Shown here: one piece after another, positions 1-8,940 of the stretch
Position numbering within the stretch: position 1 is the first letter of the stretch
Layout: the number at the start of each line of letters is the position of its first letter
Assembly: GCA_022836915.1 (NCBI GenBank)
Contig: CP094668.1
Coordinates: 6,882,001 to 6,946,000 of the forward strand
Reading direction: 5' to 3'
Length of the DNA: 64,000 nt
Origin: Paenibacillus sp. OVF10
Lineage (GTDB): Bacteria; Bacillota; Bacilli; Paenibacillales; Paenibacillaceae
The notes under the pieces: generated by a model
Databases searched by the model: none
What the model was told of the DNA's origin: nothing
What the model saw: only the letters and a program-made list of their open reading frames with translations
Program-made: the position numbers and the translations under genes

Positions 1-36
1 ACGTTCAGCATGAAGGGCATATCGGAAGCAAAATAA
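1..36 (+). CDS. possible C-terminal tail of an upstream gene
   Basis: Frame 1 is open from the left edge for 11 codons and ends in TAA at 34-36. A hairpin with a T-run follows 30 bases later, which is what the end of a plus-strand gene looks like. Too short to identify; it could be chance. Confidence 0.3.
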   Translation, partial: TFSMKGISEAK

Positions 37-65
37 CATATGGCAGGAGCACAACCTGAAGACAG

Positions 66-99
66 GGGCATTGGACTTTACAGTCGGATGCTCTTTTTT
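66..99 (+). terminator. rho-independent terminator
   Basis: Arms GCAT..GACT (68-77) and AGTC..ATGC (82-91) enclose a TTAC loop and are followed by a run of six T. It separates whatever ends at the left edge from the permease operon. Confidence 0.55.
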
Positions 100-171
100 G
101 CTGTTTCCATCAACAAGTTAATATTTCAACATCCGCATTGAAATGTTGTTCTATAGTCCGCCCTTTTCCGT

Positions 172-180
172 TGCTATAAT
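172..180 (+). promoter_or_regulatory. putative extended -10 promoter of the sugar permease operon
   Basis: TGCTATAAT is a perfect extended -10 (TGnTATAAT), 76 bases before the first permease start. No good -35 is seen at 17 bases spacing, which suits an activator-dependent sugar promoter. Inference only. Confidence 0.4.
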
Positions 181-255
181 TCAGTTGCTCCACTCTGTGC
201 AGAGGCTAACTCGCCTCATGTTGTCGGGGTTGGACGAGATAAAGGAGGGACCCTG

Positions 256-1221
256 ATGGCTATGGAACAACCGTTAACAACCAATACGCCGGTGCGAAAA
301 ATGACACCCCATCCACGCAAACGTACCCGCTGGAATTTCAAACGCACGTGGCCGCTGCATCTGATGCTGCTGCCTGCTGTACTGCTCACATTGCTGTTCG
401 CCTATGTGCCCATGGGCGGCATTATTATTGCTTTTCAAGACTTCAAACCGTGGCTGGGGTTCACTGGCTCCAAATGGGTCGGCTGGGACAACTTCCAATT
501 CATGTTCGAATATCCCGACAGCGTTCAGGTCATCTGGAACACGGTACTGATCGCTTCGATGAAAATTGTGGCCGGACTTGTGGCCCCCGTGGTATTCGCC
601 ATTCTGCTGAATGAGGTTCGGAACTCTACGTTCAAACGTTTCTCACAGACCTTGGTGTATCTGCCCCATTTCCTGTCCTGGGTTGTCCTGGGCGGCATTC
701 TGCTCGATATGTTATCACCGGAAGGCGGGCTGGTAAACCAGGTGTTAGCGGCGGCTGGCGTTGAACCGATCTTCTTTCTGGGAGATGGAGACTGGTTCCG
801 TGTAACGGTGGTTGTCAGTGATGTGTGGAAGGAGTTTGGATTCGGAACGATTGTATTTCTGGCAGCACTTGCGGGTATAAACCCGGCATTATATGAGGCT
901 TCGGAGGTAGATGGAGCAACACGACTTAGACAGACACTGCATATTACCCTGCCTGCACTTGTGCCGATGATTATCGTGGTAGGTACGTTATCGCTGGGCA
1001 ATATCCTGAATGCAGGCTTTGACCAGATCTTCAATCTGTACAATCCGCTGGTATATGAGAAAGGTGATATTATCGATACCTTTGTCTACCGGATGGGAAT
1101 TCTGAATGGCAAAATGAGCTTTGCGACTGCCGTTGGACTATTCAAATCATTTGTCGCGATGTTCCTGGTCATCTCTGCGTATCGGATGGCGTACAAAATC
1201 GCCAATTACCGCATTTTCTAA
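256..1221 (+). CDS. sugar ABC transporter permease, LplB/YtcP (CUT1) type
   Basis: Inner-membrane permease of a binding-protein-dependent carbohydrate ABC importer. The 321-residue protein has a basic N-terminus (~25 residues), about six membrane segments starting near residue 33, and the cytoplasmic EAA loop near residue 215 (EASEVDGATRLRQTLHITLP) that docks to the ATPase. ATG at 256 follows AAAGGAGGGA at 241-250 with good spacing. It forms an operon with the second permease 35 bases downstream. No solute-binding lipoprotein or ATPase gene is visible next to the pair; in Paenibacillus the ATPase (MsmK-like) is usually shared and encoded elsewhere. The substrate cannot be read; LplB-type permeases often carry oligosaccharides. 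Confidence 0.9.
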   Translation: MAMEQPLTTNTPVRKMTPHPRKRTRWNFKRTWPLHLMLLPAVLLTLLFAYVPMGGIIIAFQDFKPWLGFTGSKWVGWDNFQFMFEYPDSVQVIWNTVLIASMKIVAGLVAPVVFAILLNEVRNSTFKRFSQTLVYLPHFLSWVVLGGILLDMLSPEGGLVNQVLAAAGVEPIFFLGDGDWFRVTVVVSDVWKEFGFGTIVFLAALAGINPALYEASEVDGATRLRQTLHITLPALVPMIIVVGTLSLGNILNAGFDQIFNLYNPLVYEKGDIIDTFVYRMGILNGKMSFATAVGLFKSFVAMFLVISAYRMAYKIANYRIF

Positions 1222-1255
1222 AAGAGTTAGCATAACGCATTAAGGAGGAATCAAG

Positions 1256-2134
1256 GTGTATCACAAAACAACCGGGTACCGTATATTTAATGGTTTCAAC
1301 CTGATATTCATCGCGGCCGTCTCGATCCTGTGCATCCTGCCGCTGGTCCATATTCTGGCCGTTTCCTTCAGTGGTAAAGCGGCAGCATCCGCCAATCTGG
1401 TGACACTATGGCCGATTGATTTTACGGTGGACGCTTATACCAAAACATTTGGTAACAGTAACTTTCTCAGTGCACTCTGGATCTCAGTCCAGCGTACGGT
1501 TTTGGGTACTTTGCTCAGTATGACACTTGTCTTCCTGACGGCTTATCCATTATCCAAGGAGAGTCTGCACTTCAAGGGACGTTCGTTATATGCATGGTTT
1601 TTCATCTTCACGATGCTGTTCAGCGGGGGATTGATTCCGTCCTATATTTTGATTCAGAAGCTTGGATTGATTAATACGATGTGGGCTCTGATCTTGCCAG
1701 GAGCGGTGGCTGTCTGGAACCTGATTCTGATGATGAACTTTTTCCGTAATGTGCCGAAAGAGCTGGAAGAAGCCGCATTTATCGATGGAGCCAACCATAT
1801 TACGACCCTGTTCAAAATTTATCTGCCTGTATCCATGCCCGCCATTGCGACGATCTCTTTATTCACGATGGTAGGTCAGTGGAATTCCTGGTTCGACGGG
1901 TTGATCTATATGAATGATGCTTCCAAATATCCACTAGCCACGTTAATGCAGACCATTATCGTTCAGCAGGATTTCTCCAACATGAACGTGGATGCAACGC
2001 AGCTTCAGAACATGTCTCAGCGTACGGTTAACGCGGCTCAGATCTTTATTGGCGCTCTGCCGATTCTGCTCGTATATCCGTTCTTGCAGCGTTTCTTCGT
2101 AAAGGGAATTGTGCTCGGGGCGGTAAAAGAGTAA
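1256..2134 (+). CDS. sugar ABC transporter permease, LplC/YtcP (CUT1) type
   Basis: Second membrane subunit of the same importer, 292 residues with about six membrane segments and an EAA loop near residue 180 (EEAAFIDGANHITTLFKIYL). The start is GTG at 1256, set by AAGGAGG at 1242-1248; no in-frame ATG lies nearby. It pairs with the preceding permease as a heterodimer. The gene ends at 2134 and a gene on the opposite strand follows, so the operon stops here without a binding-protein gene on this side. Confidence 0.9.
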   Translation: MYHKTTGYRIFNGFNLIFIAAVSILCILPLVHILAVSFSGKAAASANLVTLWPIDFTVDAYTKTFGNSNFLSALWISVQRTVLGTLLSMTLVFLTAYPLSKESLHFKGRSLYAWFFIFTMLFSGGLIPSYILIQKLGLINTMWALILPGAVAVWNLILMMNFFRNVPKELEEAAFIDGANHITTLFKIYLPVSMPAIATISLFTMVGQWNSWFDGLIYMNDASKYPLATLMQTIIVQQDFSNMNVDATQLQNMSQRTVNAAQIFIGALPILLVYPFLQRFFVKGIVLGAVKE

Positions 2135-2179
2135 GGCAAACACACGGAATCCCTACATGAAATTCTTTGTTCAGAAAGG

Positions 2180-2371
2180 TCATGATTTCAGTTGTTTCGA
2201 GTTCGTTCTCCCGCGAGTTGCGTTGTTATATTCATTAATTAACTCATCCAGCACCATGGATTGGCGAATAACCTCTGGATGCCATAGTTCCGGGTATTGA
2301 GCTGCAATCTGGTAGAGCCTTTGCCGTGCATGTTCGATACATTCCTGAATGGTTTCCGGATTATGTACCAT
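2180..2371 (-). CDS. Spo0E-like aspartyl-phosphate phosphatase
   Basis: A 63-residue helical-hairpin protein of the Spo0E/YisI/YnzD family, which dephosphorylates Spo0A~P and so delays sporulation. The family signature S-x-x-L-D-x-L-I is present as SMVLDELI near residues 38-45, preceded by a helix beginning IEHARQRLY. A G-rich ribosome site (GGGGCGGGAG) lies just before the ATG. The length is typical of short Spo0E paralogues. It stands alone, tail-to-tail with the permease operon. The choice of target (Spo0A) is family knowledge, not visible here. Confidence 0.85.
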   Translation of the reverse strand: MVHNPETIQECIEHARQRLYQIAAQYPELWHPEVIRQSMVLDELINEYNNATRGRTNSKQLKS

Positions 2372-2545
2372 ACTCCCGCCCCCTGTTGTCCTTGAATATC
2401 ATCATCCAAAAAGACCATCTAATATAATATTCGGAACAAGAGGGGATTTGGATTACCCCAAAATTAAAATTTTGGTTACTTTTTCTTGTAAAAGTTATGA
2501 TTAGCGTGGATCACATGAGTTGATGTGCATATATGTTCAAAGCAA

Positions 2546-2580
2546 ATAAACCGGATCGGCTGCAGCCTGTCCGGTTTTAT
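2546..2580. terminator. bidirectional hairpin downstream of the marR remnant
   Basis: Arms AAACCGGA (2548-2555) and TCCGGTTTTAT enclose a GGCTGCAGCC inner stem. A/T runs on both sides allow use in either direction. The rest of 2372-2650 is AT-rich with an 18-base inverted repeat CCAAAAT-TAAA-ATTTTGG at 2458-2475 and no gene I can support. Confidence 0.6.
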
Positions 2581-2650
2581 AGCGTTTATTTATTGCAGAA
2601 CAACTTCGTATGCCGAGATGAATATGAGCAGGCTCAACAGCTTACTTACG

Positions 2651-3357
2651 TTAATTCTCATATTTCGTAAAGAAAACATCCTCAAGAACGGCCTTGGCCT
2701 TCTTCAGATCACGGGTATTCAGTGTATGAAGCATCCCCATAATTTCATTCATTTCCTCGTTAACGGTTAACTCCCCTGTGGTCTCATTAAGTTCTGAGTC
2801 TTCTTCAGGATAAGCCCCCATCACCAGAAACGATGGATGGCCCATCTTTTTCCGAATTGAACCAGGACGCCTGTGCCGTATCACGGAGAGCATGCGCTAA
2901 GAACTGCAATTCATCTTCGGTATATCGCTGCAAAAAACGATTTGCGCCAAGATCAATTTGTTGATGCATGGCTTGATGTAAACGATAGATGTCTTGACCC
3001 TGTTCTGTCATGCGAAACAATACTTCTTTTATTATCCGGCAGGTATTCAGGCAAAATGATATTTTTCTGTACCAGCCTCTTGGTGATTTTGGAAACCGTG
3101 CCTTTGGAAAAGCCAAATTGCTTTGAAATGGTTATCCCATTTACAGGTTCAAGTGTTCCGATAGCATCCAGCACATGTAACATCGTAACCGTCATTTCTT
3201 CGATTAACTCTTGAACTTCCGGATCAGGGCTGTGCTTAAGCAGCCATTCCTTCTCTTCGTCATCTTCCGCTTGGAATTTAATCTGTATGTCTTTCACAGC
3301 TTCCAGCACTTCATCAATCAGGTGCTCTTTATTGTGATAGTTTGATGGCTTGATCAT
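2651..3357 (-). pseudogene. MarR-family transcriptional regulator, frameshifted
   Basis: Winged-helix repressor of the MarR family, broken into three frames. Frame one (3357 down to ~3026) gives the N-terminal helix and the recognition helix (GFSKGTVSKITKRL). Frame two (to ~2830) continues with the wing and dimer helices (EVLFRMTEQG...YTEDELQFL). Frame three (to 2651) gives a helical tail ending in VFFTKYEN. Removing one A from the AAAA run at about 3024-3027 joins the first two as DNKEVLFRMTEQG, typical of the family. The second junction lies near 2810-2860. The start at 3357 (MIKPSN) has GGAGG at 3365-3369, better than the upstream ATG at 3387. It is divergent from the FAD monooxygenase and probably represses it and itself. 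Confidence 0.75.
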
Positions 3358-3419
3358 CCTTTTTCCTCCAACACTAATGAACTTCATCCCAGTATATCAA
3401 GGACAGGTTCATAATTAAA

Positions 3420-3432
3420 GTTTCCAGGAAAC
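3420..3432. promoter_or_regulatory. palindromic operator, MarR-type (upstream site)
   Basis: GTTTCC-A-GGAAAC is a perfect palindrome just upstream of the -35 box of the monooxygenase promoter. It shares its half-site with the palindrome at 3481-3503 and with an imperfect copy around 3465-3480 (GCAAGGAAAC). Confidence 0.6.
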
Positions 3433-3436
3433 AATA

Positions 3437-3466
3437 TTGACAAAAGAATAGAATTTAAATTACTAT
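3437..3466 (+). promoter_or_regulatory. sigma-A promoter of the FAD monooxygenase
   Basis: TTGACA (3437-3442), 18-base spacer, TACTAT (3461-3466). It is flanked by the two operator palindromes, so a repressor bound to both would block RNA polymerase. It lies 280 bases before the start codon, leaving a long 5' leader. Confidence 0.7.
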
Positions 3467-3480
3467 TGTTGCAAGGAAAC

Positions 3481-3503
3481 TTATTGTTTCTAAGAAACAA
3501 TAA
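3481..3503. promoter_or_regulatory. palindromic operator, MarR-type (downstream site)
   Basis: Perfect 10-base arms TTATTGTTTC and GAAACAATAA around a TAA centre, 14 bases after the -10 box. Its core GTTTC-n3-GAAAC matches the upstream operator. Inferred target of the neighbouring MarR protein. Confidence 0.65.
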
Positions 3504-3520
3504 GTTGAACTAATCATTTA

Positions 3521-3692
3521 CACGATAACGAAGAGGACAGAAAAAACCTGAAAAAGCGAAGCTAAAAACTTTCTGCAAGAAAGCTACTTCGGAAGCATAC
3601 GCTTCTTCTTTATCACCAGATTTCCCCTTGAGAAAGGGAATCGAAAAAATCCGGGGTAACAGCGATTGGAAGGTTGTTCTGTCATCGTAGTG
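3521..3692 (+). other. structured leader or repeat element upstream of the monooxygenase
   Basis: A 170-base non-coding stretch rich in nested inverted repeats. The outer arms GACAGAAAAAACC (3536-3548) and GGTTGTTCTGTC (3672-3683) pair almost fully. Inside are CTTTCT-GCA-AGAAAG (~3570-3584), GAAGC-ATAC-GCTTC (~3592-3605), and a TTCCC/GGGAA hairpin nested in ACCAGATTT/AAATCCGGGGT (~3615-3657). It lies inside the predicted transcript of the monooxygenase. It could be a cis-acting RNA or a dispersed Paenibacillus repeat; I do not recognise a named riboswitch class. Confidence 0.5.
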
Positions 3693-3746
3693 CCTGTGTA
3701 AATAATCTTTAGTTCAATTTATATAATTCAGAGAGGAACATTACAA

Positions 3747-5320
3747 ATGACAGATATACGATTCAAGCCATCGCAAGAGAAGCAACAACCGGATGTGAGT
3801 CCATCAAGGGAAGATTACGATATCGACGTATTGGTTGCAGGTGCTGGCCCGACCGGATCTACATTAGCAGCAGATCTGTTGCGCCGCGGCCTTCGTGTCC
3901 GGCTGGTCGATAAGGCTCCCCATGCCTTTAAGGGTTCTCGTGCCAAGGGGTACAGCCGCGAACCCAGGAGGTTTTTGAAGATCTAGGCGTGCTGAGTGAT
4001 GCTCACACAGAGGGAAGTTCTTACCCGCTCGCAGGTATCCATCTAGGTCCGATCACTGTGCCGTGGCGCATGCAGCAGCGAAATAAACCTACACCAGATC
4101 TGCCCTATCCGAATATTCTTCTGCTGGCTCAACACCGCACGGATGCCATCCTGCACCGCCTACTCGAACGTCAGGGGCTGAATATTGGATTTAACAACGC
4201 GGTAGATACTTTTGAACAGGATGCCGCTGGGGTGACGGTGACGCTCTCTTCAGGGGAAAAGATTCGCAGCAGATATCTGGTGGGGGCAGACGGGGGTTCC
4301 AGCACCGTTCGTAAAGGTACAGGTATTCGATTTGTTGGAGAGACCAACGAATCAGATCGTATGCTCATCATTGATGGTACAATCGATGGCTTGTCTCGCA
4401 ATCGTTGGCATATGTGGCCCCGCACAAAAGGTAAATTTGTAGGAGCATGCCCATTGCCACACTCCGACCAGTTTCAGGTCATGATCAGGTTGGGAGCAGA
4501 CGAGAACCCAGATCTGGACGAGGCTGTACTTGCCGCTCAGTTCTACAAGCTCACTGGTTTACGACTCTACGACATTACCTGGAGTTCCGTATTCCGTCCC
4601 AACGTGCGACTTGCTGAGCATTATCGGTCGGGCCGTGTCTTCCTTGCAGGCGACGCAGCCCACGTCCATACCCCAGCCGGTGCGCAAGGGCTCAATACCG
4701 GTGTACAGGACGCTTACAACCTCGGCTGGAAGATAGGTCAGGTCATTGCTGGCGCACCCGATCGCCTGCTTGACACCTATGAAGCTGAACGTCAACCTGT
4801 TGCCGCACGCGTTCTTGGGAAATCCAGCGAGTTGTACGCCAAGCTCGATAATAAACGTCTCGCCAGTCTCAAACGTGGTGACGAAGAACGACAGCTCGCA
4901 CTATCGTATCATGGTGGTCCACTTAGCTCTGAGCATGCATCAGCGACCAAGTCACTTCAGGTCGGAGACCGAGCACCTGATGCTCCATGCATCGGCCCAG
5001 GCGGTGTAAGACGACTATTTGAGATCCTTCGTGGACCACAATTCACATTGCTTGCCTTTGGAGCCAATACCGCTCATATTCTCCCAGAGTTGATCTGGCC
5101 AACCAGCGGTGCCGAATTGCACAGATACATCGTTAGTACCGGCAATGAAGCCGAACAGAATGTTATCAACGATACCACCAAAAAACTGACCGAAATCTAT
5201 GGCATTCACAGCGACACGCTGGTACTGATTCGACCCGATGGTTACATCGGCAGCATCATCAAGGGCGACTGGCAGGCGGAATTTGAGAATGCGGTCAGCA
5301 TGGTTACCCCGCCAAGTTAA
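3747..5320 (+). pseudogene. FAD-dependent aromatic monooxygenase, single-base frameshift
   Basis: Class A flavoprotein hydroxylase of the PgaE / rifampicin-monooxygenase type, which would hydroxylate an aromatic substrate using NAD(P)H and oxygen. The dinucleotide site GAGPTG is at residues 32-37. The DG motif (VGADGGSS) lies mid-protein, followed by the FAD ribityl motif GDAAHVHTPAGAQGLN. The tail resembles the thioredoxin-like C-terminal domain of phenol hydroxylases (VLIRPDGYIG). The frame breaks at the GGGG run 3947-3950: one added G restores AKGVQPRTQEVFEDLGV and a ~524-residue protein of normal length. The start at 3747 follows AGAGAGGAAC. Its promoter is flanked by MarR operators. Confidence 0.85.
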
Positions 5321-5403
5321 GTGAGAAATATTTAAACTGCGCTTCTAGCATCAAATGGAACTTCGACCCGGGGGTATCACATCAGATAAACTACTTGTTA
5401 TAT

Positions 5404-6426
5404 TCATCTTAATCCAACATCCTTAAACCGATTGCCTATCGTCTCTGGAAAGGCACGTTTAATGGCATCAATGGCACGTTGTTCCGTAGCCCCTGCCTTC
5501 TGGATAAGCTCAATCACGCTTTGCACACATTCCGGTTCTCTCGAATCCCAAGAGATGGAGTCATCTATCACCTCAACGATCATTGTATACAGGTTTGCGA
5601 GTAGCTCATACTCGTTTATAACCTCATCCATTTGAATGGACAGATGCTTAAGTCCTGCAACATAAGTGGCAATATCCAATCTTGATTTGGCATAATAGTG
5701 AAGTACAGTTGCCGCTTGTTCAGCGTCATATGTTCCTGACTGCAAAGCAGCAGCAATAGCGGCATACGCAGCCGCCCCACAGGCATAATCTTGGGGCGGC
5801 AGCATATAGTCATGAGTTTCCCATTTGTACACGGCCTGGATTAACGATTCCTTGCAGACTTCCCATAAATCGATAGGTGCACAGGCTTCCAGAACCTGAT
5901 AGTACCAGTAGGGTGTACTGTTCCTCCCAAACGAATCATAGGGCAGACGAATGATTTCATCACCTTGACTTTCACAGATGAATAAGACCCGTTCCACATC
6001 ATCATATCCAGTAACAATGACAAATTGATCGTGCCAGAGAATCGCACCTACGCCCCGGTCAATGGAAGCTTTGATATCCAGCAGAGCCTGCTTCTGATAG
6101 AGCGGAAAAGTCGGTTCAAATGAAAAGCCCGCTGCCTGGCTCGCCGTCACGCCAATGAAGTCGGCTGCGACAAAGTTCTCTGCCATCCAGTTGTATGCGG
6201 AGATTGACTCTGCCGTCAGACACCGATCCACCACTAGTCTGAATGCACTTGCTGTCATACCTGCAATCATGTGGTGTGGGAAAACCGTCCACTGTTTATG
6301 TAATAAAATGCGATACAACGCATCTGTATACGCGCTCATACCGCTCCATGATCTATATTCATCAGCAAAATTCACAGCTTGCGGGGATTGAATCCAGTCC
6401 TGCAATACTACTTTTGTCGCCATCAT
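5404..6426 (-). CDS. uncharacterised BtrH/C39-like protein, paralogue 1
   Basis: A soluble 340-residue protein with no signal peptide or membrane segment. The middle part (residues ~100-165) has a hydrophobic strand pattern around GAILWHDQFVIVTGYDD, like the papain-fold N-terminal domain of BtrH-type proteins. I see no clear catalytic Cys, so a peptidase role is unsupported. The C-terminal ~150 residues are helical. It is 24 bases downstream of a paralogue with the same layout, and both follow a WYL regulator on the same strand, so the three probably form one operon. A GGAAGGGAG ribosome site precedes the ATG pair at 6426. Function unknown; the fold call is a pattern impression. Confidence 0.6.
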   Translation of the reverse strand: MMATKVVLQDWIQSPQAVNFADEYRSWSGMSAYTDALYRILLHKQWTVFPHHMIAGMTASAFRLVVDRCLTAESISAYNWMAENFVAADFIGVTASQAAGFSFEPTFPLYQKQALLDIKASIDRGVGAILWHDQFVIVTGYDDVERVLFICESQGDEIIRLPYDSFGRNSTPYWYYQVLEACAPIDLWEVCKESLIQAVYKWETHDYMLPPQDYACGAAAYAAIAAALQSGTYDAEQAATVLHYYAKSRLDIATYVAGLKHLSIQMDEVINEYELLANLYTMIVEVIDDSISWDSREPECVQSVIELIQKAGATEQRAIDAIKRAFPETIGNRFKDVGLR

Positions 6427-6450
6427 CCTTCACTCCCTTCCTCTCTCATC

Positions 6451-7448
6451 CTATCGCGCGGAATGTGCTCCCCACCGTGGTATAGTGGACCTTTTACGGT
6501 CAGGATACTTCCGGGATATCACTCGAAAATAATCAATAGCCTGCTCTTCCAATGCTTTCGCCTTCACTAGTACCTGTGCTAGATCTTCTGTCGTATCTGA
6601 TCGCAAGACACGTCTATTTTCCTGCTGAACTATATATCCTTTCATTTGGTCAATTAACGTTCCAAGCTTTTCATAACATGCACAAGCCTGGTCCAGTTCG
6701 TTCCATATCCCTCGAACACCCTGCAAATACATTCTTATTTCGGTTCGCGAATGGCAGAAGGATTCCAAAATATAACCTGCACCGGATTCATCGAAATCCC
6801 CACTCCGCAGGGCCTCCACCCACACATCATATGCCTTTTTACCTGAGGCAATATTCTGATCAGGTAACAGACGATAGGGAATATCCCAATCCTCAATCGC
6901 CAGTCGCAGGGATTCCAGCAGCATCTGCTGTTCAGGAATGCGGACCTGATCACCAAACACCTGACAATACCAAAATCCGGTAAAGTTTAAGCCGAAATTG
7001 TCATACAACAGAATCTGCGGTTCCTTGCTCCATCCGTCTTGCACATAAAAGATGCGGTCACTGTCATCATATCCATGAATAACACCGAACTCAGGAATCC
7101 AGTAAATCACACCAGTGCCTTCATCAATACTCCGTCTCACCCAATTCACTGCATCCTGCTGGTAATAACCAAACGTGGAATGACGTGTACGTCCCCCATC
7201 CCAAATCGTGAATATCCCCAGGTTATCGACTCCGGGACGATGTGCCTCCCCCATTGTCCATACGCTGTAACCGACATGGGAAGTAGTCTGCGATGTATCG
7301 ACAGCTTGAAAGCCATGCCCGTATATCCGGCAAGTACAACCTTGGAACCTTGAAACTGGCCTGTATGGGTGAGTATCGCATGCAGACTATCCACGTACGA
7401 TTTGGACTCCCGCTTCATAATGAGGTTATCTAAAATATTCTCAGCCAA
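6451..7448 (-). pseudogene. uncharacterised BtrH/C39-like protein, paralogue 2, frameshifted
   Basis: Paralogue of the downstream gene: it shares the GVIYWIPEFGVIHGYDD core and the helical C-terminal half. As read it is split. The first ~60 residues (TTG start at 7448, AGGAG 11 bases upstream) run to GYTGMAF. The rest continues in another frame as QAVDTSQTTSHVGYSVW and lines up with the paralogue. One missing base near 7305-7310 accounts for the break and gives ~333 residues. Role unknown. Two diverged copies in tandem suggest a heteromer or two related substrates. Confidence 0.6.
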
Positions 7449-7476
7449 GGACGGATCTTCTCCTCTCTATGCTGCT

Positions 7477-8395
7477 TTATTCCACGTTTTGCTTACGTTG
7501 TATCGCGAGCCTGTCAATTAATCCTTCTGCGCTTTGCTGAAGCTTGCGTCTAAGCCACCCAGGAGACAAAAGTTCCTCCCATTCGCTAATAAACAAATGC
7601 TGCAAGAAAGCGTCCGTGTCATAAAATTCAATTGAATAAATCTGATCTTGCCTAGCCTGGATACGATACCCTTGCCATAGGTCCATTTGCTGCAATTTCT
7701 TCAAGCGAATCTCAGCTACAAACGGTTTACGCGCAGGCAGTGGTTCTTCCCATCCACCTAGGAGAGCATCTGACCTGTACTCAAATCTCTCATCCAAGAT
7801 CGATACATGAACAATGCCTTCCAAGCGAATTGCCACTTGTTGTACAGGGTCTGCTTCATAACCCACCACGTAATCGGCGTTATACTGGGATATCATCTTT
7901 AATGGACACAAGGAAAACTGCCGTTCTCCATCGTGATCCCTGTAATGAATATGTACTCTGCGCAAGTCAGTTATGGCATGGGACAATAATTCAAAGAATT
8001 GCAGTTGCTTCGGTTGCGCCGAAAATACCGGAAGCTCGCTAATTCCCATCTGTTGTTCCTCCAACGTAAAACGCTCCAGCAAATGCGCTACACGTTTCAC
8101 CGCGTCTGCTTGATCATAATCGTAATGTCGATAGCGATGGGCCAGATATTTCAGCACACGCTGCTCTTCTTCGGTCATATACAAATGGGGCAATCGAAAA
8201 GTCTGATCCTCATAACAATAGCCCCGATATTTTGCCATATACACCAAAGGGGCTCGCAGGGTACTTGCCATATATTCAATATCACGCTGAGCTTGACGAC
8301 GGGAGATTTCAAATTCACGGGCAAGCCAGCTGCTATTCGGAAAACGTCCCCCGAATCTGTTCGTCAAACCAGTGAATCCGATGCATGTTACTCAT
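7477..8395 (-). CDS. HTH/WYL-domain transcriptional regulator
   Basis: DeoR-like N-terminal helix-turn-helix (SWLAREFEISRRQAQRDIEYM) followed by a WYL ligand-binding domain (residues ~130-210, with YNADYVVGYEADP) and a C-terminal WCX-like part. As read, the open frame begins at TTG 8367. The ten residues normally in front (MHRIHWFDEQIR) are encoded just upstream from ATG 8395/8386 in another frame. Deleting one base from the run of five at 8348-8352 fuses them as DEQIRGRFPNSSW, so I place the true start upstream. It heads the operon of the two BtrH-like genes and probably controls it. WYL proteins often sense nucleotides or stress signals; the ligand is unknown here. Confidence 0.8.
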
Positions 8396-8478
8396 CTTCC
8401 CGCCCCCATCTCATCCATCCCTAATATATTCGATTATATCAAAAGACATGGCCCGTTCCGAAGAACAGGCCAGTTATG

Positions 8479-8724
8479 TTATACATGTGCCTTATCCACT
8501 CTGGATTGCACGGCTTTGAAGCATTTCTTGCATACTTTCAGACTTGTACCGTCTGTTTTTGTTTGCGTATACAACAATTTAATTCGGGTACTGCTACACA
8601 CCGGGCATGTTCCCCGGCCTCTGGAAGGAAGACTCCACAAGACGCGTCCTCTTTTAGTTTTTGCCAATGGTTGTGAACCTCTTTTCGATATGGTTTGTGT
8701 GTTCACCGTTATTATATAGGGCAT
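8479..8724 (-). CDS. small zinc-ribbon protein, hypothetical
   Basis: An 81-residue basic protein whose C-terminal half has two cysteine pairs, CPVC and CKKC, about 25 residues apart, as in a zinc ribbon. No further domain is visible. No convincing ribosome site precedes the ATG at 8724, so the start may be internal. It stands alone between the WYL operon and a repeat element. Function unknown; zinc ribbons of this size bind nucleic acid or protein. Confidence 0.5.
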   Translation of the reverse strand: MPYIITVNTQTISKRGSQPLAKTKRGRVLWSLPSRGRGTCPVCSSTRIKLLYTQTKTDGTSLKVCKKCFKAVQSRVDKAHV

Positions 8725-8759
8725 GGTACGACACAGAATGTCGCATCAGTTTTAAAGGT

Positions 8760-8928
8760 TGTTCAAAAAGTCCCCAATTGATCACGAAGTAGCCCACGAA
8801 GCGAACTCGACATCGAATCTTGCGTTCACCTTCGGAGTCCGGTGCTCATGTAGGTTTGCCTACACTCCGCTCCTCCTCCTTCAGGTTCTCGCAACCTTCT
8901 CGGTGCTGAATCGTTAACTTTTTGAACA
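8760..8928. repeat. ~169-bp element with terminal inverted repeats (MITE-like)
   Basis: It begins TGTTCAAAAAGT and ends with the inverse ACTTTTTGAACA (perfect 12-base ends). The interior is GC-rich, has a TGTAGG-TTTG-CCTACA hairpin at about 8854-8869, and has no gene. This is the layout of a small non-autonomous mobile or dispersed repeat. I believe similar sequences occur widely in Paenibacillus intergenic regions, but cannot verify it here. Confidence 0.6.
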
Positions 8929-8940
8929 TGCAGTATCAGA

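Noticed and set aside
5404..7448. Bacteriocin-processing C39 peptidases
   Set aside because: No catalytic Cys motif near the N-terminus, no ABC transporter fused or adjacent.
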